Below are positions 1 through 7,241 of a stretch of 64,000 nt of DNA, one piece after another. This DNA is from Rhizobium sp. C1. GTDB taxonomy: Bacteria > Pseudomonadota > Alphaproteobacteria > Rhizobiales > Rhizobiaceae. The notes under the pieces are model-generated. The model did no database searches, was not told the DNA's origin, and saw only the letters and a list, made by a program, of their open reading frames with translations. The stretch covers positions 124,001 through 188,000 of the forward strand of contig NZ_JAJNCY010000003.1 in NCBI RefSeq assembly GCF_021026335.1, written 5' to 3'. How positions within the stretch are numbered: the stretch's first letter is position 1; each line of letters begins with the position of its first letter. The position numbers were made by a program, and so were the translations under genes.

Positions 1-249
1 ATTCTTTCGGGATGCTTCCTTGGCTATCTGCCGGATCACTATGCCGCGCAATTCGTTCAAACGGGTCGTATCCGGCTCATTCGGCCCAATCTGTTTTCCT
101 ACAAGGCAAAGTTCCAGGTGGCGACCACCGAAGACTGGAAAAGTCGTCCGACGGTCAAGCTTTTCGTCGACACCATCTCGAAGCTCATGGCCGAGCAGAA
201 CGCCAGAAAGGCACCGGCTGCTTTGAACAAGGGGTCGGGCGCAAGCTGA
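1..249 (+). CDS. LysR-type transcriptional regulator, C-terminal fragment
   Basis: The window opens inside this gene; frame 1 reads from base 1 to a TGA at 247-249 and gives the last 82 residues. The stretch GCFLGYLPDHYA followed by GRIRLIRPNLF is typical of the end of a LysR substrate-binding domain, where a 'GYLP' loop precedes the final strands. The DNA-binding half lies outside the window, so the inducer and targets cannot be inferred. The family call rests on a short segment and is moderately sure. Confidence 0.6.
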   Translation: MLSGCFLGYLPDHYAAQFVQTGRIRLIRPNLFSYKAKFQVATTEDWKSRPTVKLFVDTISKLMAEQNARKAPAALNKGSGAS

Positions 250-274
250 CGACGGCTTTCGTTTCCACCAAAGC

Positions 275-290
275 TTAGGTGACTGCCTAA
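275..290. promoter_or_regulatory. Inverted repeat upstream of the ArsR gene (operator candidate 1)
   Basis: TTAGGTGACTGCCTAA is an inverted repeat with TTAGG and CCTAA half-sites. It lies just before a -35-like TTGACG and resembles the second palindrome at 323-338, so the two together look like operators for the downstream ArsR protein. The role is inferred. Confidence 0.45.
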
Positions 291-296
291 ATTTTC

Positions 297-325
297 TTGA
301 CGGCGACCTTGTGCGGTCATACTAA
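297..325 (+). promoter_or_regulatory. Sigma-70-type promoter for the ArsR-SRPBCC pair
   Basis: TTGACG at 297-302 and TACTAA at 320-325 are separated by 17 bases, which fits a housekeeping promoter. A start site about 7 bases after the -10 would fall on or next to the ATG at 331, so the message may be leaderless. The promoter is bracketed by two similar palindromes. Confidence 0.45.
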
Positions 326-338
326 GGCATATGCCTAA
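323..338. promoter_or_regulatory. Palindrome over the ArsR start codon (operator candidate 2)
   Basis: TAAGGCATATGCCTAA contains a perfect AGGCATATGCCT palindrome that covers the -10 end and the ATG at 331. Its outer half-sites match the palindrome at 275-290. A regulator bound here would block the promoter, as expected for ArsR-family autorepression. Confidence 0.5.
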
Positions 339-669
339 CCAATCAGATGCCCTCGATCTCGCATTTCACGCACTCAGCGACCCCACCCGGCGCGGGGTTG
401 TGTCTCGCCTTGCTCAAGGGGAGTTGCCCGTTTCGGTGCTGGCCGAACCGTTCGACATGGCGCTACCGTCCTTCACCCAGCATCTCAAGGTGCTGGAGGA
501 ATGCGGACTCATTGCGAGTGAAAAGCGTGGGCGCAGCCGCTGGTGCCGGCTGGTGCCCCAGCGTTTCGACGAAGCGGCGGAGTGGATGATGGCGGAGCGG
601 GAGCGCTGGTCGGCGCGGCTGGATCGTCTCGACGCCTATCTGAACGAGAAGCAAAAGGGAGAGAGCTGA
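331..669 (+). CDS. ArsR-family winged-helix regulator
   Basis: The 112-residue protein has the length and layout of single-domain ArsR repressors. FHALSDPTRRGVVSRLAQGE is the opening helix pair, and SFTQHLKVLEECGLI followed by KRGRSRWCRL is the recognition helix and wing. No CxC or other clear metal-binding cysteine set is present; the only cysteines are in ECGLI and RWCRL. The gene is followed after one base by an SRPBCC (AHSA1-like) gene, the usual partner of this non-metal ArsR subgroup. The start at 331 lies inside a palindrome and has only a weak AAGG upstream, consistent with a leaderless message. The ligand is unknown. Confidence 0.85.
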   Translation: MPNQSDALDLAFHALSDPTRRGVVSRLAQGELPVSVLAEPFDMALPSFTQHLKVLEECGLIASEKRGRSRWCRLVPQRFDEAAEWMMAERERWSARLDRLDAYLNEKQKGES

Positions 670-670
670 T

Positions 671-1150
671 ATGTCTGATCCATTGGAAACATGGTCGCTG
701 GACCGCGAGATCGTGCTGGTTCGCGTACTGAACCACCCGCGCGACAAGGTGTTTGCCGCTTGGATGGACGCGAAGGCGCTGTCGACCTGGTATGGGCCGT
801 CAGGCCTCAGCATCGAGACCTACGAGGCAGATATCCGCGAGGGCGGCATCTGGCGCTTCGATATGGTCGGCGAGTTCGAGGGCAAGGCACAACGCTTTCC
901 CAACCTCATACGATTTCTGGAAATCGTGCCCAACGAGCGGATCGTCATGGTTCATGGAGCGGCGGACAGCGACGACCCCGGGCGCTTCCGCGTGACCGTG
1001 ACCTTCGACGAACAATCCGATGGAAAGACGGTCCTGACGATGCGCCAATTGCATCCAACGCCCGAACGCCGGAAGTTTGTCATTGGCTTCGGGGCGGTGG
1101 TCTATGGCCAGCAGACGCTCGACAAACTTGCAGGCTGGCTGGACCGCTGA
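671..1150 (+). CDS. SRPBCC / AHSA1-like domain protein
   Basis: The 159-residue protein has the START/Bet v1-like fold pattern of AHSA1-related bacterial proteins: LVRVLNHPRDKVFAAWMD at the start, WYGPSG around residue 37, a central strand set ending in DGKTVLTMRQ, and a C-terminal helix with the final GWLDR. Such proteins bind hydrophobic ligands and are commonly paired with an ArsR repressor, here one base upstream with a GGGAGAG ribosome site. They probably form one transcription unit and a ligand-responsive pair. The ligand cannot be told from sequence. Confidence 0.85.
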   Translation: MSDPLETWSLDREIVLVRVLNHPRDKVFAAWMDAKALSTWYGPSGLSIETYEADIREGGIWRFDMVGEFEGKAQRFPNLIRFLEIVPNERIVMVHGAADSDDPGRFRVTVTFDEQSDGKTVLTMRQLHPTPERRKFVIGFGAVVYGQQTLDKLAGWLDR

Positions 1151-1216
1151 CTGTCGCCCGGAAAACGGGTCAGAAAAGACCGCGCCGGTAACGCCGACGC
1201 GGCCTCTTTATTTCTT

Positions 1217-2239
1217 TTAGCGCCAGCCGAGAGCCGGGGCGACGTGCTTCAGGATCGACTCGATCACATGGGCATTGTAGTCGACGCCAAGCTGGTTCGG
1301 CACGGTCAGCAACAGTGTATCGGCCTCTGCAATGCCCTCGTCGGCAGCCAGTTCCTTGATCAGCGCGTCCGGTTCGGCAGCGTAGGAGCGGCCGAAGATC
1401 GCCCGCGTGCTGTCGTCGATATAGCCGACCGAATCCTGCTCCTTGCCGCCACGGCCGAAATAGGCGCGGTCGCGGTCGTCTGTGAGCGCGAAGATCGAGC
1501 GGCTGACGGAGACGCGTGGTGTCCGCGTATGGCCGGCTTCCTTCCAGGCTTCGCGATAGGCGCGGATCTGCTTGGCCTGCTGGATGTGGAAGGGCTCGCC
1601 CGTTTCGTCGTTCTTGAGCGTCGAGCTCTGCAGGTTCATGCCGAGCTGGGCGGCCCAGCGGGCCGTTGCGTCGGAGCCTGCACCCCACCAGATGCGCTCC
1701 CGCAGGCCTTCCGAATGCGGCTCGATGCGCAGCAGGCCGGGCGGGTTGGGGAACATCGGGCGCGGGTTCGGCTCGGCAAAGCCTTCGCCCTTCAGCACTT
1801 CCAGAAAGACCTCAGCGTGGCGGCGGCCCATGTCCGCATCCGTCTGGCCTTCTTCCGGCTGATAGCCGAAATAGCGCCAGCCCTCGATCACCTGTTCGGG
1901 TGAGCCGCGGCTGATGCCCAGCTGGAGACGGCCGCCGGAAATCAGGTCGGCAGCGCCCGCATCTTCCGCCATGTAGAGCGGGTTTTCATAGCGCATGTCT
2001 ATGACGCCCGTGCCGATCTCGATCGACTTGGTGCGCGCACCGACGGCGGCCAGAAGCGGGAAGGGCGAGGCATGCTGGCGGGCAAAATGGTGGACACGGA
2101 AATAGGCGCCATCCGCGCCGAGCTCTTCCGCCGCAACGGCAAGATCAATCGACTGCAGCAGATTGTCACGGGCCGAGCGCGTCCCGGACTGCGGCGAGGG
2201 CGTCCAATGGCCAAAGGAGAGGAAACCGATTTTCTTCAT
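1217..2239 (-). CDS. LLM-class flavin-dependent oxidoreductase
   Basis: The 340-residue protein begins MKKIGFLSFGHW and carries the bacterial luciferase-like TIM-barrel pattern: AEELGADGAYFRVHHF near residue 36, GTGVIDMRYENPLYMAEDA, and LGISRGSPEQV, which forms the flavin phosphate region. Family members use reduced FMN to oxidise diverse small organic molecules in the cytoplasm. It is a lone gene converging on the SRPBCC gene. An AGGA lies upstream of the ATG. The substrate cannot be predicted. Confidence 0.85.
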   Translation of the reverse strand: MKKIGFLSFGHWTPSPQSGTRSARDNLLQSIDLAVAAEELGADGAYFRVHHFARQHASPFPLLAAVGARTKSIEIGTGVIDMRYENPLYMAEDAGAADLISGGRLQLGISRGSPEQVIEGWRYFGYQPEEGQTDADMGRRHAEVFLEVLKGEGFAEPNPRPMFPNPPGLLRIEPHSEGLRERIWWGAGSDATARWAAQLGMNLQSSTLKNDETGEPFHIQQAKQIRAYREAWKEAGHTRTPRVSVSRSIFALTDDRDRAYFGRGGKEQDSVGYIDDSTRAIFGRSYAAEPDALIKELAADEGIAEADTLLLTVPNQLGVDYNAHVIESILKHVAPALGWR

Positions 2240-2394
2240 GGGACAGGGTCCTTCACAAATTCTGGAGTCCGATACGGACTGTCGTTGGACCTTACATAAT
2301 GGCTGTCGCGGCCAAAGTCCCGCTTTGAGCGGTGAACGATGCGTTCATTGTGTTCGCTAACTGGAGACGATAATGTCTCTTTTACGTTGCGGCT

Positions 2395-2530
2395 TCCCCC
2401 TCACCCCGCCTCCGCTATCGCTCGGCGGACCTCTCTCCCCCGGAGGGGCGAGGAGGTCTTCGGCGCTGCGGCGCATTCCCGCTTCTCCCCGCCGGGGAGA
2501 AGGTGGCCCGAAGGGCCGGATGAGGGGGCG
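2395..2530. repeat. GC-rich REP-like intergenic element A
   Basis: The element starts with CCCCTCACCCCGCCTCCGC and ends with GATGAGGGGG, so the ends are inverted. An inner CTTCTCCCC/GGGGAGAAG hairpin sits in the middle. The same arrangement recurs at 37810-37935. It lies between two genes read toward the left and fills much of the 354-base gap 2240-2593, where I see no gene. Confidence 0.65.
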
Positions 2531-2593
2531 CCAGGTCCAAAAGCGCTTCTGTTTAAAACTGGTCATCGCTGTCGGGAGGCGGGCGTTGCCGCC

Positions 2594-3067
2594 TCACCAG
2601 CTCTCCTTCACCGCTTCCATCGTCACATTGGTCGATGTGCTGGCGACGTAAGGCAGCGTCGAGATCAGCTCGCCGAGAACGCGGCGGTAACGTCCGATAT
2701 CGCGGGTGCGGACCTTCAGGAGATAATCGAAGCGGCCGGCGATCATGTGGCACTCCTCCACCTCGCGGATCTTCTTCACCGCCTCGTTGAAGCTTCGCAG
2801 CGCCTCTTCGCTTGTATTGGTCAGCTTCACTTCTGCAAATGCGATGTGATCGAGGCCCATTTTCTGCGGGTTGATGACCGCCCGGAAGCCGTCAATATAG
2901 CCGTCCGAAACCAGCCGTTTCAACCGGAGCTGGCAGGGCGTCTTGGAGAGGCCGACGGCGCTGGCAAGATCGGTGATCGAGATGCGCCCGTCATCCGCGA
3001 CAATCTCGAGGATTTTCAGGTCGATCTTGTCAAGATCACCATGATGGGCATCTTCTCTAGGCTTCAT
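2594..3067 (-). CDS. Lrp/AsnC-family regulator, probable putA activator (PutR type)
   Basis: From ATG at 3067 the protein has 157 residues; an in-frame TTG at 3082 is possible but overlaps a palindrome. It has an N-terminal helix-turn-helix (DLKILEIVADDGRISITDLASAVGLSKTPCQLRLKRL) and a C-terminal RAM-like ligand domain ending in STSTNVTMEAVKESW. It is divergent from putA with about 200 bases between. In rhizobia and Agrobacterium, Lrp-type PutR activates putA when proline is present, which fits this arrangement. Assignment to PutR rests on position and family. Confidence 0.8.
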   Translation of the reverse strand: MKPREDAHHGDLDKIDLKILEIVADDGRISITDLASAVGLSKTPCQLRLKRLVSDGYIDGFRAVINPQKMGLDHIAFAEVKLTNTSEEALRSFNEAVKKIREVEECHMIAGRFDYLLKVRTRDIGRYRRVLGELISTLPYVASTSTNVTMEAVKESW

Positions 3068-3078
3068 GCGTGAAAATT

Positions 3079-3091
3079 CCAAAATTTTTGG
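3079..3091. promoter_or_regulatory. Lrp/PutR operator candidate
   Basis: CCAAAATTTTTGG is an A/T-centred perfect inverted repeat just upstream of the lrp ATG at 3067, in the lrp-putA divergent region. Lrp-family sites are typically A/T-rich imperfect palindromes. A second GGAGAAATTGG follows immediately. Confidence 0.35.
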
Positions 3092-3270
3092 AGAAATTGG
3101 CTAACATGATAGCCTTCTTTGGTCGGCGCGATCAAGTGGCCTCATGCTATCAGCAAGACCTGTCCCGCGGTGAAAGTGTGGTGGGGCGGGATGGTCTTGC
3201 AAGGCTCGCCGAGCCGTGAAACCATCCGCCTGAAAACGCCTTTCCGCTGATCGTTCAAGGAAGGATCATC

Positions 3271-6200
3271 ATGCCCGTTTCGCCATCGCCCTTTGCCGCC
3301 TTCGCCCCTGCCATCCGCCCGCAGAGCGCGCTTCGCGCCGCCATCACCGCCGCCTATCGGCGGCCGGAGCTGGAGTGCATGGCGCCGCTCTTGGCCGCCG
3401 CGAAGCTGTCGGACACGATGAAGGGGCAGGTGGCGGAGACGGCGACGGCGCTGATCAAGGCGCTGCGCGCCAAGCATCGGGGCACGGGCGTCGAAGGGCT
3501 GGTGCATGAATATTCTCTTTCCTCGCAGGAAGGCGTGGCGCTGATGTGCCTGGCGGAAGCGCTGCTGCGTATTCCCGATACCGACACACGCGATGCGCTG
3601 ATCCGCGACAAGATCGCCACCGGCGACTGGAAATCGCATCTCGGCGGCGGGCGCTCGCTCTTCGTCAATGCCGCGACCTGGGGCCTCGTCGTCACCGGCA
3701 AGCTCACCTCGACAGTCAGCGATCGTCGTCTCTCGGCAGCGCTCACCCGGCTTATCGCCCGCGCGGGCGAGCCGGTGATCCGCCGCGGCGTGGATATGGC
3801 GATGCGCATGATGGGCGAGCAATTCGTCACCGGCGAGACGATCGACGAGGCGCTGGAGCGCGCCCGCGCCATGGAAGCGCAAGGCTTCCGCTATTCCTAC
3901 GACATGCTGGGCGAGGCGGCGACCACGGCGTCGGATGCCGAGCGCTATTATCGCGACTATGAAAACGCCATCCACGCCATCGGCAAGGCCTCTGCCGGAC
4001 GAGGCATCTACGATGGCCCCGGCATTTCCATCAAGCTCTCGGCGCTGCATCCGCGCTATGCTCGCGCCAAGGCGGAGCGGGTGATGGGTGAGTTGCTGCC
4101 GAAGGTCCGCGCGCTGGCGCTGATCGCAAAGGGCTATGATATCGGTCTGAACATCGACGCCGAGGAAGCGGACCGGCTGGAACTCTCGCTCGATCTGTTG
4201 GAGTCTCTGAGCCTCGATCCGGCTTTGGCCGGCTGGAACGGACTCGGCTTCGTCGTGCAAGCCTATGGCAAGCGCTGCCCCTTTGTCCTTGATTATATTA
4301 TCGATCTTGCCCGCCGCTCGGGCCGGCGCATGATGGTGCGCCTCGTCAAGGGCGCCTATTGGGATGCCGAGATCAAGCGCGCGCAGCTGGACGGTCTGGA
4401 AGGTTTCCCGGTCTTCACCCGCAAGGTCCATACCGACGTGTCCTACATCGCCTGCGCCCGCAAGCTGCTCGGTGCGCCGGACGCGGTCTTCCCGCAATTT
4501 GCGACCCACAACGCGCAGACGCTGGCGACGATCTATCATCTCGCCGGCCCGGACTTCGAGACCGGCAAATACGAGTTCCAGTGCCTGCATGGCATGGGTG
4601 AACCGCTTTACGAAGAGGTCGTCGGCAAGGGCAAGCTGGACCGCCCGGCGCGTATCTATGCGCCGGTGGGTACGCACGAGACGCTGCTCGCCTATCTCGT
4701 CCGCCGTCTTCTGGAAAACGGCGCGAACTCGTCCTTCGTCAATCGCATCTCCGATGAGAATGTTTCGGTGGCAGATCTCGTGGCCGATCCGGTTGATGTG
4801 GTTGAGGCTATGCCTGTTCCGGGTGCTCCACATGACCAGATCGCGATGCCTTCTGACATTTATGGATCAAGTCGCTGCAATTCGGCAGGGCTTGATCTGT
4901 CGAACGAGGCGCAGTTGGCCGAACTTGCGGCCGTTCTTCAGGCCAGTGCCGGACAGACGTGGGATGTCGGGCCGCTGGTCGCGGAAGGCGACGCATCGGG
5001 CGAGAGCCGTCCCGTCATGAACCCGGCGGATCATGGCGATGTCGTCGGGCAGGTCACCGAACTCGACGCAGGCGAGGCTTCCCGTCTCGTTCGGGTCGCC
5101 GCAGACCATGCGGCCGCATGGGCGCAAACGCCGCCCGCTGAGCGCGCGGCCTGCCTTGACCGCGCCGCCGATCTCATGCAGGGCAAGATCGAGCTGCTGA
5201 TGGGGATTGCCATGCGCGAGGCCGGGAAGTCGGCTGCCAATGCCATCGGCGAGGTCCGCGAGGCCATTGATTTCCTGCGTTATTATGCCGATCAGGCCCG
5301 CAAGACGCTCGGCGCGGCGCATCTGCCGCTCGGCCCCGTCGTGTGCATCAGCCCATGGAACTTCCCGCTGGCGATCTTCACCGGACAGGTGGCAGCGGCG
5401 CTCGTTGCCGGCAATCCGGTTCTGGCAAAGCCGGCTGAAGAAACGCCGATCATCGCGCATGAGGCGGTGAAGATCCTGCATGAGGCGGGCGTTCCGCGCG
5501 GGGCGCTACAATTCGTGCCCGGCGATGGCCGGGTGGGGGCTGCTCTTGTCGGCGCGCCGGAGGTGGCGGGTGTCATGTTCACCGGCTCGACGGAAGTCGC
5601 GCGGCTGATCCAGGCCCAGCTTGCAGAGCGCGTTTCCGCGAGCGGCAAGCCGATCCCGCTGATAGCCGAAACCGGCGGGCAGAATGCCATGATCGTCGAT
5701 TCCTCGGCGCTGGCCGAACAGGTCGTCGGCGATGTCATCGCATCCGCCTTTGACAGCGCCGGACAGCGTTGCTCGGCACTGCGCATCCTCTGCCTTCAGG
5801 AAGATGTGGCAGACCGCGTCCTCCACATGCTGAAGGGCGCGCTCGCCGAACTGACGCTGGGTCGCACGGACAAGCTGAGCACGGATATCGGGCCAGTTAT
5901 CAATAGTGAGGCCAAGGGCGTCATTGAGGCGCATATCGAACGTATGCGCGGGCTCGGTCTGTCCGTCGAGCAGGTGGCGCTTCCGGCGGAAACGCGCAAG
6001 GGAACCTTCGTCGCGCCGACGATCATAGAGATGCCGTCGCTGAAGGAACTGAAGCGTGAGGTCTTTGGCCCCGTGCTCCATGTCATCCGCTATCGCCGCG
6101 CCGATCTCGACCGGCTGATCGACGAGATCAACGCCACCGGCTACGGCCTGACCTTCGGCCTGCATACCCGCCTTGACGAGACCATCGCGCATGTGACGAG

Positions 6201-6942
6201 CCGCGTGCGGGTCGGCAATATCTATGTCAACCGCAACGTCATTGGCGCAGTCGTCGGCGTCCAGCCGTTTGGCGGTCGCGGTCTTTCCGGCACGGGTCCC
6301 AAGGCTGGCGGGCCGCTCTATCTCGGACGTCTGGTGCAGAAGGCTCCCGTGCCGCCGCAGCATCATTCGGTGCATACCGATCCGGCGCTCGGCGATTTCG
6401 TCCGCTGGCTCGATGAGCGGCAGGATCATGAAGGCGCAGAGGCCGCGCGTGAACTGGCCGAGCGTTCGGCGCTGGGTCTTGCAACCGAGCTGCAGGGCCC
6501 GGTCGGCGAGCGCAACGTCTATGGTCTGCATCCGCGCGGGAAGATTCTTCTTGTTCCTCTGACGCTTGAGGGCCTGAAACGTCAGCTGGCCGCGGTTCTC
6601 GCAACGGGCAATTCTGCGGTTGTCGATGAGGCTTCAGGCCTCAAGGCGCAGTTCGGTACTCTGCCGGCATCGGTGGCGTCGCGCACCGGCTGGGCCTTCG
6701 ACTGGAATGCCGCCGGTCCCTTTGCCGGCGCGCTGATCGAGGGCGATGGGGAGCGGGTTCAGGCGGTGAACCAGAAGATTGCCGGCCTGTCGGGTCCGCT
6801 GGTTCTGGTTCAGGCCGGAACGACCGGGGAACTCCTGTCGGATGCCGAGGCCATCTGCCTGAACTGGCTGCTGGAAGAGGTGTCCACCTCGGTCAATACG
6901 GCAGCGGCCGGCGGGAATGCCAGTTTGATGGCCATAGGATAA
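3271..6942 (+). CDS. putA: Bifunctional proline dehydrogenase / glutamate-semialdehyde dehydrogenase
   Basis: The 1223-residue protein oxidises proline to glutamate in two steps. Residues about 170-480 form the FAD-dependent proline dehydrogenase barrel (GPGISIKLSALHPRY, GLNIDAEEADRLE, MMVRLVKGAYWD). Residues about 560-1040 form the NAD-dependent aldehyde dehydrogenase (CISPWNFPLAIFTGQ, ETGGQNAMIVD, DSAGQRCSALRI with catalytic Cys834). A further C-terminal ALDH-like tail follows. No ribbon-helix-helix domain precedes the arm, so it is the non-DNA-binding PutA type, and the divergent Lrp protein must regulate it. AAGGA lies 7 bases before the ATG. Confidence 0.95.
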   Translation: MPVSPSPFAAFAPAIRPQSALRAAITAAYRRPELECMAPLLAAAKLSDTMKGQVAETATALIKALRAKHRGTGVEGLVHEYSLSSQEGVALMCLAEALLRIPDTDTRDALIRDKIATGDWKSHLGGGRSLFVNAATWGLVVTGKLTSTVSDRRLSAALTRLIARAGEPVIRRGVDMAMRMMGEQFVTGETIDEALERARAMEAQGFRYSYDMLGEAATTASDAERYYRDYENAIHAIGKASAGRGIYDGPGISIKLSALHPRYARAKAERVMGELLPKVRALALIAKGYDIGLNIDAEEADRLELSLDLLESLSLDPALAGWNGLGFVVQAYGKRCPFVLDYIIDLARRSGRRMMVRLVKGAYWDAEIKRAQLDGLEGFPVFTRKVHTDVSYIACARKLLGAPDAVFPQFATHNAQTLATIYHLAGPDFETGKYEFQCLHGMGEPLYEEVVGKGKLDRPARIYAPVGTHETLLAYLVRRLLENGANSSFVNRISDENVSVADLVADPVDVVEAMPVPGAPHDQIAMPSDIYGSSRCNSAGLDLSNEAQLAELAAVLQASAGQTWDVGPLVAEGDASGESRPVMNPADHGDVVGQVTELDAGEASRLVRVAADHAAAWAQTPPAERAACLDRAADLMQGKIELLMGIAMREAGKSAANAIGEVREAIDFLRYYADQARKTLGAAHLPLGPVVCISPWNFPLAIFTGQVAAALVAGNPVLAKPAEETPIIAHEAVKILHEAGVPRGALQFVPGDGRVGAALVGAPEVAGVMFTGSTEVARLIQAQLAERVSASGKPIPLIAETGGQNAMIVDSSALAEQVVGDVIASAFDSAGQRCSALRILCLQEDVADRVLHMLKGALAELTLGRTDKLSTDIGPVINSEAKGVIEAHIERMRGLGLSVEQVALPAETRKGTFVAPTIIEMPSLKELKREVFGPVLHVIRYRRADLDRLIDEINATGYGLTFGLHTRLDETIAHVTSRVRVGNIYVNRNVIGAVVGVQPFGGRGLSGTGPKAGGPLYLGRLVQKAPVPPQHHSVHTDPALGDFVRWLDERQDHEGAEAARELAERSALGLATELQGPVGERNVYGLHPRGKILLVPLTLEGLKRQLAAVLATGNSAVVDEASGLKAQFGTLPASVASRTGWAFDWNAAGPFAGALIEGDGERVQAVNQKIAGLSGPLVLVQAGTTGELLSDAEAICLNWLLEEVSTSVNTAAAGGNASLMAIG

Positions 6943-7016
6943 CTAGCATGTTAGATGGCTGGTGCATCAGTGATGGCTAGAATCCGCCTTGGGGTGAGTC
7001 ACCGATCATCGCAGGA

Positions 7017-7058
7017 GGCCGGGATGCGGCTCCCCCATCGGACTGCCGGCCCTTTTTT
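7017..7058 (+). terminator. Terminator-like hairpin downstream of putA
   Basis: GGCCGG at 7017-7022 pairs with CCGGCC at 7046-7051, with an inner GATG/CATC helix, followed by CTTTTTT. It lies 75 bases after the putA stop and is placed to end the putA message. Confidence 0.55.
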
Positions 7059-7241
7059 CCCCCGAGTGTCGAGACGAGGATTGTTGTAAGGTTCCTGTCA
7101 CCCCTCCTCGGGCAGAGGAGTACAAGCCAGGGACTGTTGGGCCTCGGGGCACAACAATTTCAAACATGTTCGGAAATAGCGACGCACTGCCGCGATCAGC
7201 TATGATCGCGGCGTCTCACGTGGTTCGACCGAGACGCTTTT
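7059..7241 (+). ncRNA. Candidate structured RNA between putA and the repeat-protein gene
   Basis: ATTGTTGT (7080-7087) pairs perfectly with ACAACAAT (7151-7158). Inside, GTTCCTG pairs with CAGGGAC, enclosing a CTCCTC/GAGGAG hairpin, and GCC-TCGG-GGC forms a second arm, giving a junction. Two further hairpins follow: CCGCGATCA/TGATCGCGG (7190-7211) and GCGTCTC/GAGACGC (7211-7237) with TTTTA after it. Strand is uncertain; the last hairpin plus T run favours +. I know no family that matches. Confidence 0.3.
7190..7211 (-). terminator. Strong hairpin after the repeat-protein gene
   Basis: CCGCGATCA and TGATCGCGG form a perfect 9-bp stem with a 4-base loop, 29 bases beyond the stop of the leftward repeat-protein gene. 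No U tract follows on the - strand, so it may protect the 3' end rather than terminate by itself. Confidence 0.35.

Noticed and set aside
3142-4833. 563-codon - strand frame across putA
   Set aside because: It is the antisense shadow of a clear PutA frame in high-GC DNA.
7059-7241. 6S RNA or tmRNA
   Set aside because: The layout is a short junction with hairpins, not the long bubble of 6S, and no tag frame or CCA end is present.
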